Below are positions 17,959 to 25,865 of a stretch of DNA of 48,876 nt, one piece after another. Location: NCBI GenBank assembly GCA_905235435.1, contig CAJOLD010000011.1, forward strand, positions 1 through 48,876. The letters run 5' to 3'. The stretch comes from an uncultured Lachnospiraceae bacterium (lineage in GTDB: Bacteria; Bacillota; Clostridia; Lachnospirales; Lachnospiraceae). A model generated the notes under the pieces. The model saw nothing but the letters and a program-made list of their open reading frames with translations. It searched no databases and was not told the origin of the DNA. The position numbers were made by a program, and so were the translations under genes. Every line of letters starts with the position of its first letter. Position 1 is the stretch's first letter.

Positions 17959-19275
17959 ATGTCCATGAAGAGATTCGGGAAAGCAGCATCCGTTCTTCTC
18001 CTCGCCGGTCTTGCGGGACTGACGGGGTGCAGCAGGAGCCAGATGAACGAACAGATCGCGGAGGCGATCGGCACGACTGGAATGTATGAGAACAATGAGC
18101 CGGTCGAGACCCCGCAGATGAAGGTAGAGCGCGAGATGCGCGAAGCGGAATCCGAGGCTGAGAGGCAGCTTTCGGGGGATCTTGACAGGGCAGCGGCTCT
18201 TGCGTCCGGGTATTTTTACGAGGAGGCGGTCAGCCTCCTGGAGTCTCTTCCCTCCGAAGAGCAGGACGATCAGCGCACGCAGGATCTGATCGCGGAGTAC
18301 CGCGGCAGCCAGGAAGCGCTTGTCCCCTGGGAGGGGAACGTTCCGCATCTGTGCTTTCCGCAGCTGATCGAGGACGGCGGGCGCGCCTTTGACGGCGACG
18401 AGCGCTCCCAGACCTACGCGAGCACGATGCTCACGACAACGGAGTTTAGGCAGATCCTCGAGAGTCTTTATGAGAAGGACTACGTCCTTGTGGACATTCA
18501 CAGCATCGCCGCGCTGGAGACGGACGGGCGGGGCATTACGACCATGGAGATGCAGGATCTGAAGCTCCCGGCCGGAAAGAAGCCCATCGTCCTTTCGCAG
18601 GATGATCTTGTCTACGCCGACGCAAAGGCGGGGGACGGCATGGCGACCAGGCTCGCCCTCGATGAAAACGGGGACGTGAAGGCCGTGTACACCGACGAGA
18701 ACGGACACGACCTGAAGGGGGACTATGACCTGATCCCCATCGTCGATTCCTTTGTCGCGGAGCATCCGGATTTCTCCTTCCGCGGCGCGAAGGGAATCGT
18801 ATCGGTCTCCGGCAAGAACGGCGTGTTCGGTTATTACCTGGAGGACACGGTCCTGGCAAGCGCTGAAGAGAACCGTGACGCGGCGGCCGGCATTGCCGAC
18901 AGACTGCGCCAGACGGGCTGGAACATTGCCTGCGCCGGGTACACCCACAGCTATATGGACGGCATGACCGTCGAAGAGCTGGAGGATGAGATCGGAAAGT
19001 GGGAAGAGGAGATCGAACCGCTGACCGGAAGAGCGGACATCCTGTTCTATCCCTTCGGCGCCGAGGTGGAGTATCCCAGCCAGCAGCTGAACTATCTGAC
19101 CGGCGAAGGACTGGTCTATCTGTGCGGACTCTGGGGAGATACGGATTTTATGGAGCTCGGAGACAATTATCTGCGGATGACAAGGCGGTTCATCGACGGC
19201 TACTCGCTGGTCAACGCGCCTGTCTATTTCAACGATTTCTTTGACGGATACGCGGTGATGGACGATAACCGGTAA
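17959..19275 (+). CDS. Polysaccharide-deacetylase-like lipoprotein, probably with altered active site
   Basis: 438 residues. A lipoprotein signal (LLLAGLAGLTGC, cysteine about residue 24) puts it on the outer face of the membrane. A helical charged stretch (about 25-120) precedes a deacetylase-like domain: CFPQLIED, TTTEFRQILESLYEKDYVLVD, KPIVLSQDDLVY, and later HSYMDGMTVEELEDEI and DILFYPFGAEVEY. In true NodB-type deacetylases the second motif carries two aspartates and the metal histidines are H-x-x-x-H or D. Here QDDL and HSYMD are only partly conserved, so activity on peptidoglycan or glycans is uncertain. The gene follows the secreted lysozyme-like gene, suggesting joint wall remodelling. 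Confidence 0.75.
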   Translation: MSMKRFGKAASVLLLAGLAGLTGCSRSQMNEQIAEAIGTTGMYENNEPVETPQMKVEREMREAESEAERQLSGDLDRAAALASGYFYEEAVSLLESLPSEEQDDQRTQDLIAEYRGSQEALVPWEGNVPHLCFPQLIEDGGRAFDGDERSQTYASTMLTTTEFRQILESLYEKDYVLVDIHSIAALETDGRGITTMEMQDLKLPAGKKPIVLSQDDLVYADAKAGDGMATRLALDENGDVKAVYTDENGHDLKGDYDLIPIVDSFVAEHPDFSFRGAKGIVSVSGKNGVFGYYLEDTVLASAEENRDAAAGIADRLRQTGWNIACAGYTHSYMDGMTVEELEDEIGKWEEEIEPLTGRADILFYPFGAEVEYPSQQLNYLTGEGLVYLCGLWGDTDFMELGDNYLRMTRRFIDGYSLVNAPVYFNDFFDGYAVMDDNR

Positions 19276-19297
19276 CGCGCCGGCCCGTGGAGGAATA

Positions 19298-20056
19298 ATG
19301 AAGAATAATGAGGGAATCCCCGCCGCAAGGCGGGGATGGTTTATGAAAGGGCTGCAAGACGGGATCCCGATCGCGATCGGGTATTTCGCTGTGGCCTTAA
19401 CTATTGGCATCACCGCGAAGAACTGCGGGATGACCGCGGCCCAGGCGGGCGTGATGTCCATCACGATGCTGGCCTCGGCCGGGGAGTACGCGGCAATGAC
19501 CGTCATCGGCTCCGGGAGCGGGCTTGCTGTCATGGTGCTGACGACGATCGTCGTCAATCTGCGGTATCTGCTGATGTCAACGGCCCTTTCGCAGAGGCTG
19601 AGGAAGGGAGAGCCCTTCCGGCACAGGCTGTTTCTGTCCTACTGCGTGACAGACGAGATCTTTGCGGTCTCCATGGCCGCCCCGGGGGAATTCTCCCCCT
19701 TCTATACCTACGGTGTGACCGCCATCGCGGCGCCGGGCTGGACGCTTGGCACCGTCATCGGTGTGCTGGTCGGGACCGTCGTGCCGGGCCGCATCTCGAA
19801 CGCGCTGAGCGTGGCGCTCTACGGCATGTTCCTTGCCGTGGTCATCCCGCCCTCGCGCAGGGACCGCTTTATCGGCGGCGTCGTGGTCTGCTCGATGGCG
19901 CTGTCCTGGCTGTTTTCCGTCCTCCCGCATATAAGGGAGATCTCGGCCGGGATGCAGATCATCATCCTGACGATCCTGATCGCCGGGGCGGCAGCCCTGA
20001 TACGGCCGGTGGATCCCGATGAGGAGGCCGCCGGGCCAAAGGAGGAAAAAATATGA
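19298..20056 (+). CDS. azlC: AzlC-family branched-chain amino acid exporter subunit
   Basis: 252 residues with several membrane segments. GLQDGIPIAIGYFAVALTIGI, NLRYLLMSTALS and FLSYCVTDEIFAVS are family signatures. AzlC and AzlD together export branched-chain amino acids or analogues. I keep the ATG at 19298 because GGAGG lies just upstream. A second ATG at 19343 fits the usual AzlC start better; if it is used, the hairpin at 19316-19337 lies in front of it and covers its GGGG ribosome-binding sequence. The stop overlaps azlD by four bases. Confidence 0.9.
   Translation: MKNNEGIPAARRGWFMKGLQDGIPIAIGYFAVALTIGITAKNCGMTAAQAGVMSITMLASAGEYAAMTVIGSGSGLAVMVLTTIVVNLRYLLMSTALSQRLRKGEPFRHRLFLSYCVTDEIFAVSMAAPGEFSPFYTYGVTAIAAPGWTLGTVIGVLVGTVVPGRISNALSVALYGMFLAVVIPPSRRDRFIGGVVVCSMALSWLFSVLPHIREISAGMQIIILTILIAGAAALIRPVDPDEEAAGPKEEKI
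19316..19337 (+). promoter_or_regulatory. GNRA-capped hairpin at the beginning of azlC
   Basis: ATCCCCGCC (19316-19324) and GGCGGGGAT (19329-19337) form a nine-base-pair stem closed by the stable tetraloop GCAA. It lies between two possible azlC start codons and could hide the ribosome-binding sequence of the second. A regulatory role is inference only. Confidence 0.4.
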
Positions 20057-20361
20057 TGATCTCGAACTGGCTCTATCTCCTTGTCGCCGCGCTGACGATC
20101 TATGCGGTGCGCGCGCTGCCCCTGACCCTGATCAGGGGGACCATCAGGAGCCGCTTTCTGCGCTCCTTCCTCTACTATGTTCCCTACGTGACGCTCTCCG
20201 TCATGACTTTTCCCGCCATCCTTCACGCGACGGGATCCGTATGGTCCGCCGCGGCCGGGTTCGCGGCCGCCTGCATCGCCGCCTGGGTGAGCGGCAATCT
20301 TTTCGGCGTTGCGCTCACGGGATGCGCGGCTGTCCTCATCGCGGAGCTCTTCGTGCTCTGA
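20053..20361 (+). CDS. azlD: AzlD-family transporter subunit
   Basis: 102 residues, mostly hydrophobic with about four membrane segments. YAVRALPLTLIRGTIRSRFLRSFLYYVPY is the conserved first part of the AzlD family. It overlaps azlC by four bases and its product would form the second subunit of the branched-chain amino acid exporter. Length is normal. Confidence 0.9.
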   Translation: MMISNWLYLLVAALTIYAVRALPLTLIRGTIRSRFLRSFLYYVPYVTLSVMTFPAILHATGSVWSAAAGFAAACIAAWVSGNLFGVALTGCAAVLIAELFVL

Positions 20362-20365
20362 GCGG

Positions 20366-20394
20366 TGGACGAAACCGGGGAACGATGATATAAT
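20366..20394 (+). promoter_or_regulatory. Candidate promoter for the flavodiiron protein gene
   Basis: TGGACG (20366-20371) and TATAAT (20389-20394) are separated by 17 bases. The -35 box matches only four of six consensus positions. The leader would be about 50 bases. Confidence 0.5.
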
Positions 20395-20452
20395 CCGGGT
20401 GTAGAAGAATTCGAATAATGATCAGAAGAATAATGAGAGAGGAAACCGATAT

Positions 20453-21646
20453 ATGTACTGCTGCAGAAAAGTAACGGACGACCTGTACTGGGTCGGCGCA
20501 AATGACAGAAAGCTGCCCCGCTTTGAGGGCGTTTACGCCGTTCCGAACGGCATGGCCTACAATTCCTATCTTCTCCTGGATGAGAAGACGGTCCTGTTTG
20601 ATACTGTGGACGCGGCCGTGGGAGAGAGGTTCTTTGAAAATGTCGAGCACGTCCTTGACGGGCGGAGCCTTGACTATGTGATCGTACAGCATATGGAGCC
20701 GGATCACTCCGCGACGCTCGCGCAGCTGATCGCGCGCTATCCGGAAGCGGAGATCGTCTGCAGCGCCAAGACGACCGGGCTGATCGGCCAGTTCGCGCCG
20801 GGCCTTCAGGTGAGCGCAAAGGCGGTGAAAGAGGGGGATACCCTTCCCGTCGGCAGACATACGCTCAGCTTTGTCGCGGCGCCCATGGTCCACTGGCCGG
20901 AGGTCATCATGACCTATGATGCCGCGGACGGCATCCTGTTTTCCGCGGACGCCTTCGGAAGCTTCGGCGCCTTAAACGGCGCGCTCTTTGCGGATGAGGT
21001 GGACTTCGAGCGGGACTGGATGGACGAGGCGCGCAGATATTACACCAACATCGTCGGCAAATACGGACCGCAGGTACAGAGTGTCTTAAAGAAGGCCGCT
21101 GCCCTGGACATCCGCATGATCTGCCCGCTGCACGGGCCCGTCTGGCGTGAGAATATCGGCCTCATCACCGAAAAATATGACCGCTGGAGCAGCTATACGC
21201 CGGAGGAGAAGGGCGTCGTCATTGCCTACGGTTCGGTCTACGGACACACCGAAAATGCCGCCGAGATCCTTTCCGCCATGCTGCGGGAGGCCGGGGTAAA
21301 GACCGCAGTGTACGACGTTTCCGTGACGCCGGCGGCGGATATCATCGCCGCGATCTTCCGCATGAGCCATTTCGTGATCGCGAGCGCGACCACCAACAAC
21401 GGCCTGTTCGTAAAGACCGAGGATCTGCTGCATGATCTTGCGGCGCACAACATCCAGAACCGCACGGCGGCCGTGATCGAGAACGGGAGCTGGGCTCCCG
21501 CCGCGGCAAAGCTCATCCGCGAACAGCTTTCCGGATGCAAGAACGTGCAGATCCTGGAAAAGAGCGTGACCGTAAAGTCCGCCCTCGCTCCCGGACAGAG
21601 GGAGGAGCTCGCGGCGCTTGCGGATGCGATCAGAGAGACCATTTAA
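20453..21646 (+). CDS. FprA-type A flavoprotein (flavodiiron oxygen or nitric oxide reductase)
   Basis: 397 residues in two domains. The N-terminal metallo-beta-lactamase-like domain (1-250) carries the diiron ligands H80, E82, D84 and H85 in QHMEPDHSATL, a later MVHWPEVIMTYD and a PLHGPVW histidine. The C-terminal flavodoxin domain (255-397) binds FMN through VIAYGSVYGHTENAAEIL. Such enzymes reduce oxygen to water or NO to N2O in the cytoplasm of anaerobes, taking electrons from rubredoxin. A rubredoxin gene follows 65 bases downstream, so the pair is a compact detoxification unit. Confidence 0.93.
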   Translation: MYCCRKVTDDLYWVGANDRKLPRFEGVYAVPNGMAYNSYLLLDEKTVLFDTVDAAVGERFFENVEHVLDGRSLDYVIVQHMEPDHSATLAQLIARYPEAEIVCSAKTTGLIGQFAPGLQVSAKAVKEGDTLPVGRHTLSFVAAPMVHWPEVIMTYDAADGILFSADAFGSFGALNGALFADEVDFERDWMDEARRYYTNIVGKYGPQVQSVLKKAAALDIRMICPLHGPVWRENIGLITEKYDRWSSYTPEEKGVVIAYGSVYGHTENAAEILSAMLREAGVKTAVYDVSVTPAADIIAAIFRMSHFVIASATTNNGLFVKTEDLLHDLAAHNIQNRTAAVIENGSWAPAAAKLIREQLSGCKNVQILEKSVTVKSALAPGQREELAALADAIRETI

Positions 21647-21711
21647 TAAAAGATAATAAAAGATAAAAGATAAAAATAAAAGAAAACAGAAAACAGAAGG
21701 AGGTGAAAAGG

Positions 21712-21867
21712 ATGAAGTATGTATGTGAGGTATGCGGCTGGGAATATGATGAAGAGGCCGGCTATCCGGAAGGAGGAATCGCGCCCGGAACGAAGTGGGA
21801 GGATATCCCCGAGGATTTTGAATGTCCGCTGTGCGGCGTAGGCAAGGATCAGTTTGCGGAAGCGTAA
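21712..21867 (+). CDS. Rubredoxin
   Basis: A small gene of 51 codons. Cysteines C5, C8, C38 and C41 in CEVCG and CPLCG bind one iron. The aromatic and acidic surroundings ([26 protein letters not shown]) are those of a classic rubredoxin. AAGGAGGTG lies before the ATG. The product should donate electrons to the flavodiiron protein encoded upstream. The 65-base spacer between them is very A-rich with repeated AAAAGATA pieces. Confidence 0.95.
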   Translation: MKYVCEVCGWEYDEEAGYPEGGIAPGTKWEDIPEDFECPLCGVGKDQFAEA

Positions 21868-21909
21868 TCATAACAATTGACACCGCAGCGGGTTTGGCCC
21901 CGGGAGCGC

Positions 21910-21932
21910 GGGCCGGCCAAAATGGCCGGTCC
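21910..21932 (+). terminator. Strong hairpin after rubredoxin
   Basis: Arms 21910-21919 and 21923-21932 form a ten-base-pair stem (one G-U) around AAA. There is no U run, so it is terminator-like but not canonical. It separates rubredoxin from the HAD phosphatase gene. Confidence 0.45.
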
Positions 21933-21981
21933 GGAGCGGTCCGGGGCGTTTCCCTGCCTGCGAATAAAAAAGGATCGAAAG

Positions 21982-22632
21982 ATGGCGGATAAAAAAAGAG
22001 GGATCGTGTTTGATGTGGACGGAACGCTCTGGGATTCCTGCGCGGTGGTCGCGGATTCCTGGAACGAGTGGCTTTTGGCGAACGCGCCGGACGCGGAGCC
22101 TGTTCTTACCGGCGCGGATATGAGAAGGGTGATGGGGCTTACGATGGCCCAGATCGGGGACGCGCTGTTTGCCGGTCTTCCGGACAAAAGGCGGCTGGAA
22201 GTGACGGAGGGCTGCTGTGAGTACGAGGTCGAATACCTGCAGGACCACAGCGGGGAAGTCTATCCGGGGCTGAGCGAGACGCTCCGGAGCCTTTCGGCGT
22301 CTTATCCTCTCTTTATCGTCAGCAACTGCCAGGTCGGCTATATCGAAGTCACCATGAAGTGGTGCGGGATAGAGGACATCATTTCGGATTTTGAGAGCTT
22401 CGGCGCGACCGGGCTCTTCAAGGTGGACAACCTGAAGCTCCTTCTTGAGCGGAACGGCCTTGACGAGGCGATCTACATCGGGGATACGCAGGGAGACTAT
22501 GAGAGCGCCCGCGGGGCGGGGATGACCTTCATCCACGCCGGCTACGGTTTCGGAAAAGTAGAAGATCCGGCCGTCCCCCGCATTCAGGATATCAGGGAAC
22601 TGCCGGATCTGATAAACAAACTGTGGAAATAA
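21982..22632 (+). CDS. HAD-family phosphatase (phosphoglycolate phosphatase-like)
   Basis: 216 residues from ATG 21982, with an AAAGGA sequence upstream. The nucleophile motif GIVFDVDGTLWDS, motif II in LFIVSNCQ, and motif IV IYIGDTQGDYESARGAG define the haloacid dehalogenase superfamily with an alpha-helical cap. Substrate may be phosphoglycolate or another sugar phosphate; it cannot be decided. The frame extends upstream to 21877, but that part crosses a hairpin and lacks family similarity. It converges with the minus-strand methyltransferase gene, 13 bases apart. Confidence 0.85.
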   Translation: MADKKRGIVFDVDGTLWDSCAVVADSWNEWLLANAPDAEPVLTGADMRRVMGLTMAQIGDALFAGLPDKRRLEVTEGCCEYEVEYLQDHSGEVYPGLSETLRSLSASYPLFIVSNCQVGYIEVTMKWCGIEDIISDFESFGATGLFKVDNLKLLLERNGLDEAIYIGDTQGDYESARGAGMTFIHAGYGFGKVEDPAVPRIQDIRELPDLINKLWK

Positions 22633-22645
22633 AGAGCGCCCGGGT

Positions 22646-23506
22646 CTACTTTGCGCTCCAGCGCCCCGCCGCGCCGCAGGGCAGCACAAGGCCCGTGTCC
22701 GTGACGGGAAGACCGATCTCCTGCGCGTCTACGGTCCCGCCCTTCCCGCGCAGAATGAGCGAGAGCATGTAGGAGAGGACCGAGGGGGAGAGCCCCGTGG
22801 TGTAGGAGTTGATCAGGAAGAAAAGCGGGCGGTCGCTTAAGAGCTGCGCCGTCAGCTGCACGAAGGGCCACAGGGACTCTTCGATCTTCCAGATCTCGCC
22901 CTTCGGGCCGCGCCCGTAGGAGGGCGGGTCCATGATGATGGCGTCGTAGTGATTGCCGCGGCGGATCTCGCGCTGCACGAATTTGGTGCAGTCATCCACG
23001 AGCCAGCGGACGGGGGCATCGCCAAGCCCCGAGACGGCGGCATTTTCCTTTGCCCAGCCCACCATGCCCTTCGAGGCGTCCACGTGGGTCACCGAGGCGC
23101 CGGCCGCTGCCGCCGCAAGCGTAGCGCCGCCGGTATAGGCGAACAGATTAAGAACTTTCACGGGCCGCCCGGCGGTCCGTATTTTTTCGGAGAACCAGTC
23201 CCAGTTGACGGCCTGCTCCGGGAAAAGTCCCGTGTGCTTAAAGCTGAAGGGGCGAAGCTGGAAGGTGAGGCGCCCGTAGCGGATGCTCCACTGCTCCGGG
23301 AGGCCGTTGAACTCCCACTCGCCGCCGCCGCGGCTGCTGCGGTGGTAGTGCCCGTGCGCGCGGTCCCAGCGCGGATCCTTCCGCGGAGAGTCCCAGATGA
23401 CCTGCGGGTCCGGACGGATGAGGAAATAGTTTCCCCAGCGCTCCAGCTTTTCGCCGCTTCCGGTATCCAGCACTTCGTAGTCTTTCCAGCCGTTTGCGAT
23501 CCACAT
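22646..23506 (-). CDS. RlmI/RlmK-like class I SAM methyltransferase
   Basis: 286 residues. The N-terminal part (DYEVLDTGSGEKLERWGNYFLIRPDPQVIW) is typical of the COG1092-type family. The Rossmann part holds LNLFAYTGGATLAAAAAGASV for SAM, then THVDASKGMVGWAKENA, and the catalytic IIMDPPSYGRGPKGEIW. Family relatives methylate cytosine or guanine in 23S rRNA, but this shorter form lacks an obvious PUA domain and its target is not known. It is 20 bases downstream of the acetyltransferase gene on the same strand and shares its promoter. Confidence 0.85.
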   Translation of the reverse strand: MWIANGWKDYEVLDTGSGEKLERWGNYFLIRPDPQVIWDSPRKDPRWDRAHGHYHRSSRGGGEWEFNGLPEQWSIRYGRLTFQLRPFSFKHTGLFPEQAVNWDWFSEKIRTAGRPVKVLNLFAYTGGATLAAAAAGASVTHVDASKGMVGWAKENAAVSGLGDAPVRWLVDDCTKFVQREIRRGNHYDAIIMDPPSYGRGPKGEIWKIEESLWPFVQLTAQLLSDRPLFFLINSYTTGLSPSVLSYMLSLILRGKGGTVDAQEIGLPVTDTGLVLPCGAAGRWSAK

Positions 23507-23526
23507 GAGTGATACCGATCCTTTCC

Positions 23527-24360
23527 TTATACAGATCTGCTTCGAAACCAGTAGGTGTAGAAATCCTCAAAGCCGAGGGACTGGTAGAGGGAGCGGGCCG
23601 CCGCGTTGCCCTGCACGACCTGCAGGTACGCGTGCTGCGCCCCGGTCCGCCGCGCCTCTCGCAGCAGGGTGCTGCAGATGGCCCTGGCGTAGTGCCTGCG
23701 GCGGCAGCCGGGAGAGACGTAGATCGCGTAGATGCCGATATAGTCGCGGTCCCGGATGCCCAGCCCCGACGCTACCATCCTTCCCTCGCATTCCACGCGG
23801 GCGGCGATGGTCTCCTTCGGGATGGCGTAATACATATAGGGGACGATGCGCCGGAGCGTCGGGTTCGTTGTCCCGTTCAGATGGAAGAGGCCGCTGATCC
23901 ACTCGTCGGTGATGTCGCTCTGGAGCTGGACGCAGCAGTCTTCCCAGGTGACGGCAGAGGGAAGACCGGTCCGGTTCTCGAATTCAAATTCGACGGACGA
24001 AGGCTCCCCGATGCTGATCTTTGACAGATCCGCGGTCATGACCTGTGTCACGTGGCGGACCGCGTAGCCGCGCGCTTCAAGCGTGGCGTCAAAGGAAGGA
24101 TCCAGCAGCGGATTGATCTTAAAGCTGCACGGGGATCCGAGGCCGGCGTAGACGTCCTCGCAGTAGCGGATCTTCTCATCCACGGGGATGGTGGAAGGCC
24201 CGACCTGCTCCACGCTGTTCGTGCGGTAGGTGTAATTATGGGAAAAACGGATGAGCCAGCCGTCATAGAGCTCGATCATATGGGACGGCCATGCGTTGAG
24301 GGAGATCTCCTCCATATAGCGGATATCGTTCGTCCGCCGGGTTTCTTTATCCTGCAGCAT
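23527..24360 (-). CDS. GNAT-family N-acetyltransferase
   Basis: 277 residues. The N-terminal half (SLNAWPSHMIELYDGWLIRFSHNYTYRTNSV) belongs to a group of GNAT proteins common in Clostridia. The acetyl-CoA-binding segment is in the C-terminal part, YVSPGCRRRHYARAICSTLL, where R-R-R-H-Y-A replaces the usual Q-x-x-G-x-G/A, followed by QVVQGNAAARSLYQSLGFEDFYTYW. The substrate is unknown. An AGGAGG site precedes the ATG at 24360, and a consensus promoter lies at 24397-24425. Confidence 0.85.
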   Translation of the reverse strand: MLQDKETRRTNDIRYMEEISLNAWPSHMIELYDGWLIRFSHNYTYRTNSVEQVGPSTIPVDEKIRYCEDVYAGLGSPCSFKINPLLDPSFDATLEARGYAVRHVTQVMTADLSKISIGEPSSVEFEFENRTGLPSAVTWEDCCVQLQSDITDEWISGLFHLNGTTNPTLRRIVPYMYYAIPKETIAARVECEGRMVASGLGIRDRDYIGIYAIYVSPGCRRRHYARAICSTLLREARRTGAQHAYLQVVQGNAAARSLYQSLGFEDFYTYWFRSRSV

Positions 24361-24396
24361 GCTTTCCTCCTGGGCGGCAGTTTTGCCGCGCTTCTT

Positions 24397-24425
24397 ATTC
24401 TAATATAGATCCCCCGGTGTGTCAA
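24397..24425 (-). promoter_or_regulatory. Minus-strand promoter for the acetyltransferase/methyltransferase pair
   Basis: On the minus strand TTGACA (24425-24420) and TAGAAT (24402-24397) are separated by 17 bases. It is divergent from the rpsJ promoter about 100 bases away. Confidence 0.8.
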
Positions 24426-24524
24426 AAGGACCGCGCCGGGAACGAAAATACGGATTGTACTAAAAAAAATACATAAATAAAACACAAAATAAAGTTAAAA
24501 ACAAAAGATGGCGGAAAAAAAGGC
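24426..24524. other. AT-rich divergent spacer upstream of the S10 operon promoter
   Basis: After about 30 bases of ordinary composition, the stretch 24454-24515 is almost wholly A and T with runs of A, unlike the GC-rich surroundings. Its position directly upstream of the rpsJ -35 box suits an UP element that binds the RNA polymerase alpha subunit. No gene is seen. Confidence 0.5.
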
Positions 24525-24553
24525 TTGCCAAGCCCGCTGTTTTTCGATATACT
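24525..24553 (+). promoter_or_regulatory. Main promoter of the S10 ribosomal protein operon
   Basis: TTGCCA (24525-24530) and TATACT (24548-24553) have a 17-base spacer. It is followed by a leader of about 220 bases and then rpsJ. Confidence 0.8.
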
Positions 24554-24582
24554 TCGTTTGTTGTGATATTGATAGCGTTGAT

Positions 24583-24745
24583 GCGTAAGGTTGCTGCGGG
24601 ATGCCGCAGGTTTTTACGCGGAGCGAATGTCATGTTCTAAAACTGGCGACAAGTCACTGTACAGGTAGAAATGTCCGCTTTCGGGCGGAAACACCGCGCG
24701 TGAAAAAAAGAAACGCACGGGAGAGTGTACAGTCACCGCTTGTCG
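24583..24745 (+). promoter_or_regulatory. Structured leader RNA of the S10 operon
   Basis: Two structured parts are visible. First, GCGTAA (24583-24588) pairs with TTACGC (24614-24619) around an inner hairpin CTGCGG / CCGCAG (24594-24599 / 24604-24609) followed by a short T run, resembling an attenuator. Second, CGACAAG (24647-24653) pairs with CTTGTCG (24739-24745), and inside it CTGTACA (24657-24663) with TGTACAG (24726-24732), enclosing smaller hairpins at 24674-24689 and about 24694-24719. The long-range nested pairs suggest an autoregulatory leader bound by a ribosomal protein. L4 regulates S10 operons in enterobacteria; the ligand here is unknown. Confidence 0.6.
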
Positions 24746-24780
24746 TACTGCAAAAAGTGCGAATAGGAGGCGACTTTTTT

Positions 24781-25098
24781 ATGGCAACACAGATCATGAG
24801 AATCACACTGAAGGCTTACGACCACCGTCTGATCGACGCTTCTGCGAAGAAGATCGTCGATACAGTCAAGAGGACCGGATCCCAGGTCAGCGGGCCGGTA
24901 CCGCTTCCCACTAAAAAGGAGGTCGTTACCATTCTGAGAGCTGTTCACAAATACAAAGATTCCAGAGAACAGTTCGAGCAGAGGACTCATAAGAGACTGA
25001 TCGATATCATCGGCCCGACCCAGAAGACGGTGGACGCACTGTCAAGGCTGGAGCTGCCGGCCGGCGTGAACATCGACATCAAGATGAAGACCAAATAA
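24781..25098 (+). CDS. rpsJ: 30S ribosomal protein S10
   Basis: 105 residues from ATG 24781, which has TAGGAGGCGA upstream; the frame is open from 24601 but that part is leader [25 protein letters not shown] and SGPVPLPTK are S10 signatures, the latter close to the loop that reaches the 30S head. S10 also takes part in NusB antitermination. It is first gene of the S10-spc-alpha cluster. Confidence 0.97.
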   Translation: MATQIMRITLKAYDHRLIDASAKKIVDTVKRTGSQVSGPVPLPTKKEVVTILRAVHKYKDSREQFEQRTHKRLIDIIGPTQKTVDALSRLELPAGVNIDIKMKTK

Positions 25099-25152
25099 TA
25101 ATAAGGAAATCCTGTCAGGTCGATATTGACATATCTGCCCTGTGACTAGGAT

Positions 25153-25168
25153 GACCGCGGATGCGGTC
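25153..25168 (+). other. Small hairpin in the rpsJ-rplC spacer
   Basis: GACCGC (25153-25158) and GCGGTC (25163-25168) with loop GGAT. It lies in a 97-base spacer, longer than usual inside this operon, 27 bases before rplC. Confidence 0.45.
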
Positions 25169-25195
25169 CGCTGTAGAACATCAGGAGGTAAAGAA

Positions 25196-25834
25196 ATGAA
25201 AAAAGCTATTCTTGCAACAAAGGTCGGCATGACCCAGATCTACAACGATGAAGGCACGCTCGTGCCCGTCACCGTCCTGCAGGCAGGCCCCTGCGTCGTT
25301 ACGCAGGTCAAGACCGAAGAGAACGACGGTTACAAAGCTGTCCAGGTAGGTTTCACGGAAAAACGCGAAAAGCTCGTCGCCAAGCCCCAGAAGGGCGCCT
25401 TTGAAAAGGCCGGCGTTCCCGCTATGAGATACGTTCGGGAGTTCCGCTTTGAGGACGCTGAGGGCTACGAAGTCAAGCAGGAGATCCGCGCTGATATCTT
25501 CGCCGAAGGCGACAGAGTCGATGCCACCGCGATCTCAAAGGGCAAAGGCTTCCAGGGTGCCATCAAGAGGCACGGCCAGTCCAGAGGACCCATGGCGCAC
25601 GGTTCCAAATATCACCGTCATGCCGGTTCCAACGGTGCCGCTTCCGATCCGAGCCGCGTCTTCAAAGGAAAGAAGATGGCCGGACACATGGGTTCGGAAC
25701 AGGTCACTGTCCAGAACCTTGAGGTCGTCCGCGTGGATGCCGAGAAGAACCTTATCCTTGTGAAGGGCGCTGTTCCCGGACCGAAGAAGAGTCTCGTCAC
25801 CCTTAAGGAAACCGTCAAGGCGGAGAAGAAGTAA
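25196..25834 (+). CDS. rplC: 50S ribosomal protein L3
   Basis: 212 residues from ATG 25196, which has AGGAGGT upstream. [47 protein letters not shown] and [14 protein letters not shown] are diagnostic, including the long loop that enters the peptidyl transferase centre. An in-frame upstream start at 25142 lies in the spacer and is rejected. L3 is among the first proteins in 50S assembly. Confidence 0.97.
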   Translation: MKKAILATKVGMTQIYNDEGTLVPVTVLQAGPCVVTQVKTEENDGYKAVQVGFTEKREKLVAKPQKGAFEKAGVPAMRYVREFRFEDAEGYEVKQEIRADIFAEGDRVDATAISKGKGFQGAIKRHGQSRGPMAHGSKYHRHAGSNGAASDPSRVFKGKKMAGHMGSEQVTVQNLEVVRVDAEKNLILVKGAVPGPKKSLVTLKETVKAEKK

Positions 25835-25865
25835 GTCCTGTGTACAGGAAAGGAGGAACTGACAG

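Noticed and set aside
17851..19557. 568-codon minus-strand frame opposite the deacetylase-like gene
   Set aside because: No recognisable protein; the plus strand has a lipoprotein signal and family motifs, and the frame also covers the start of azlC.
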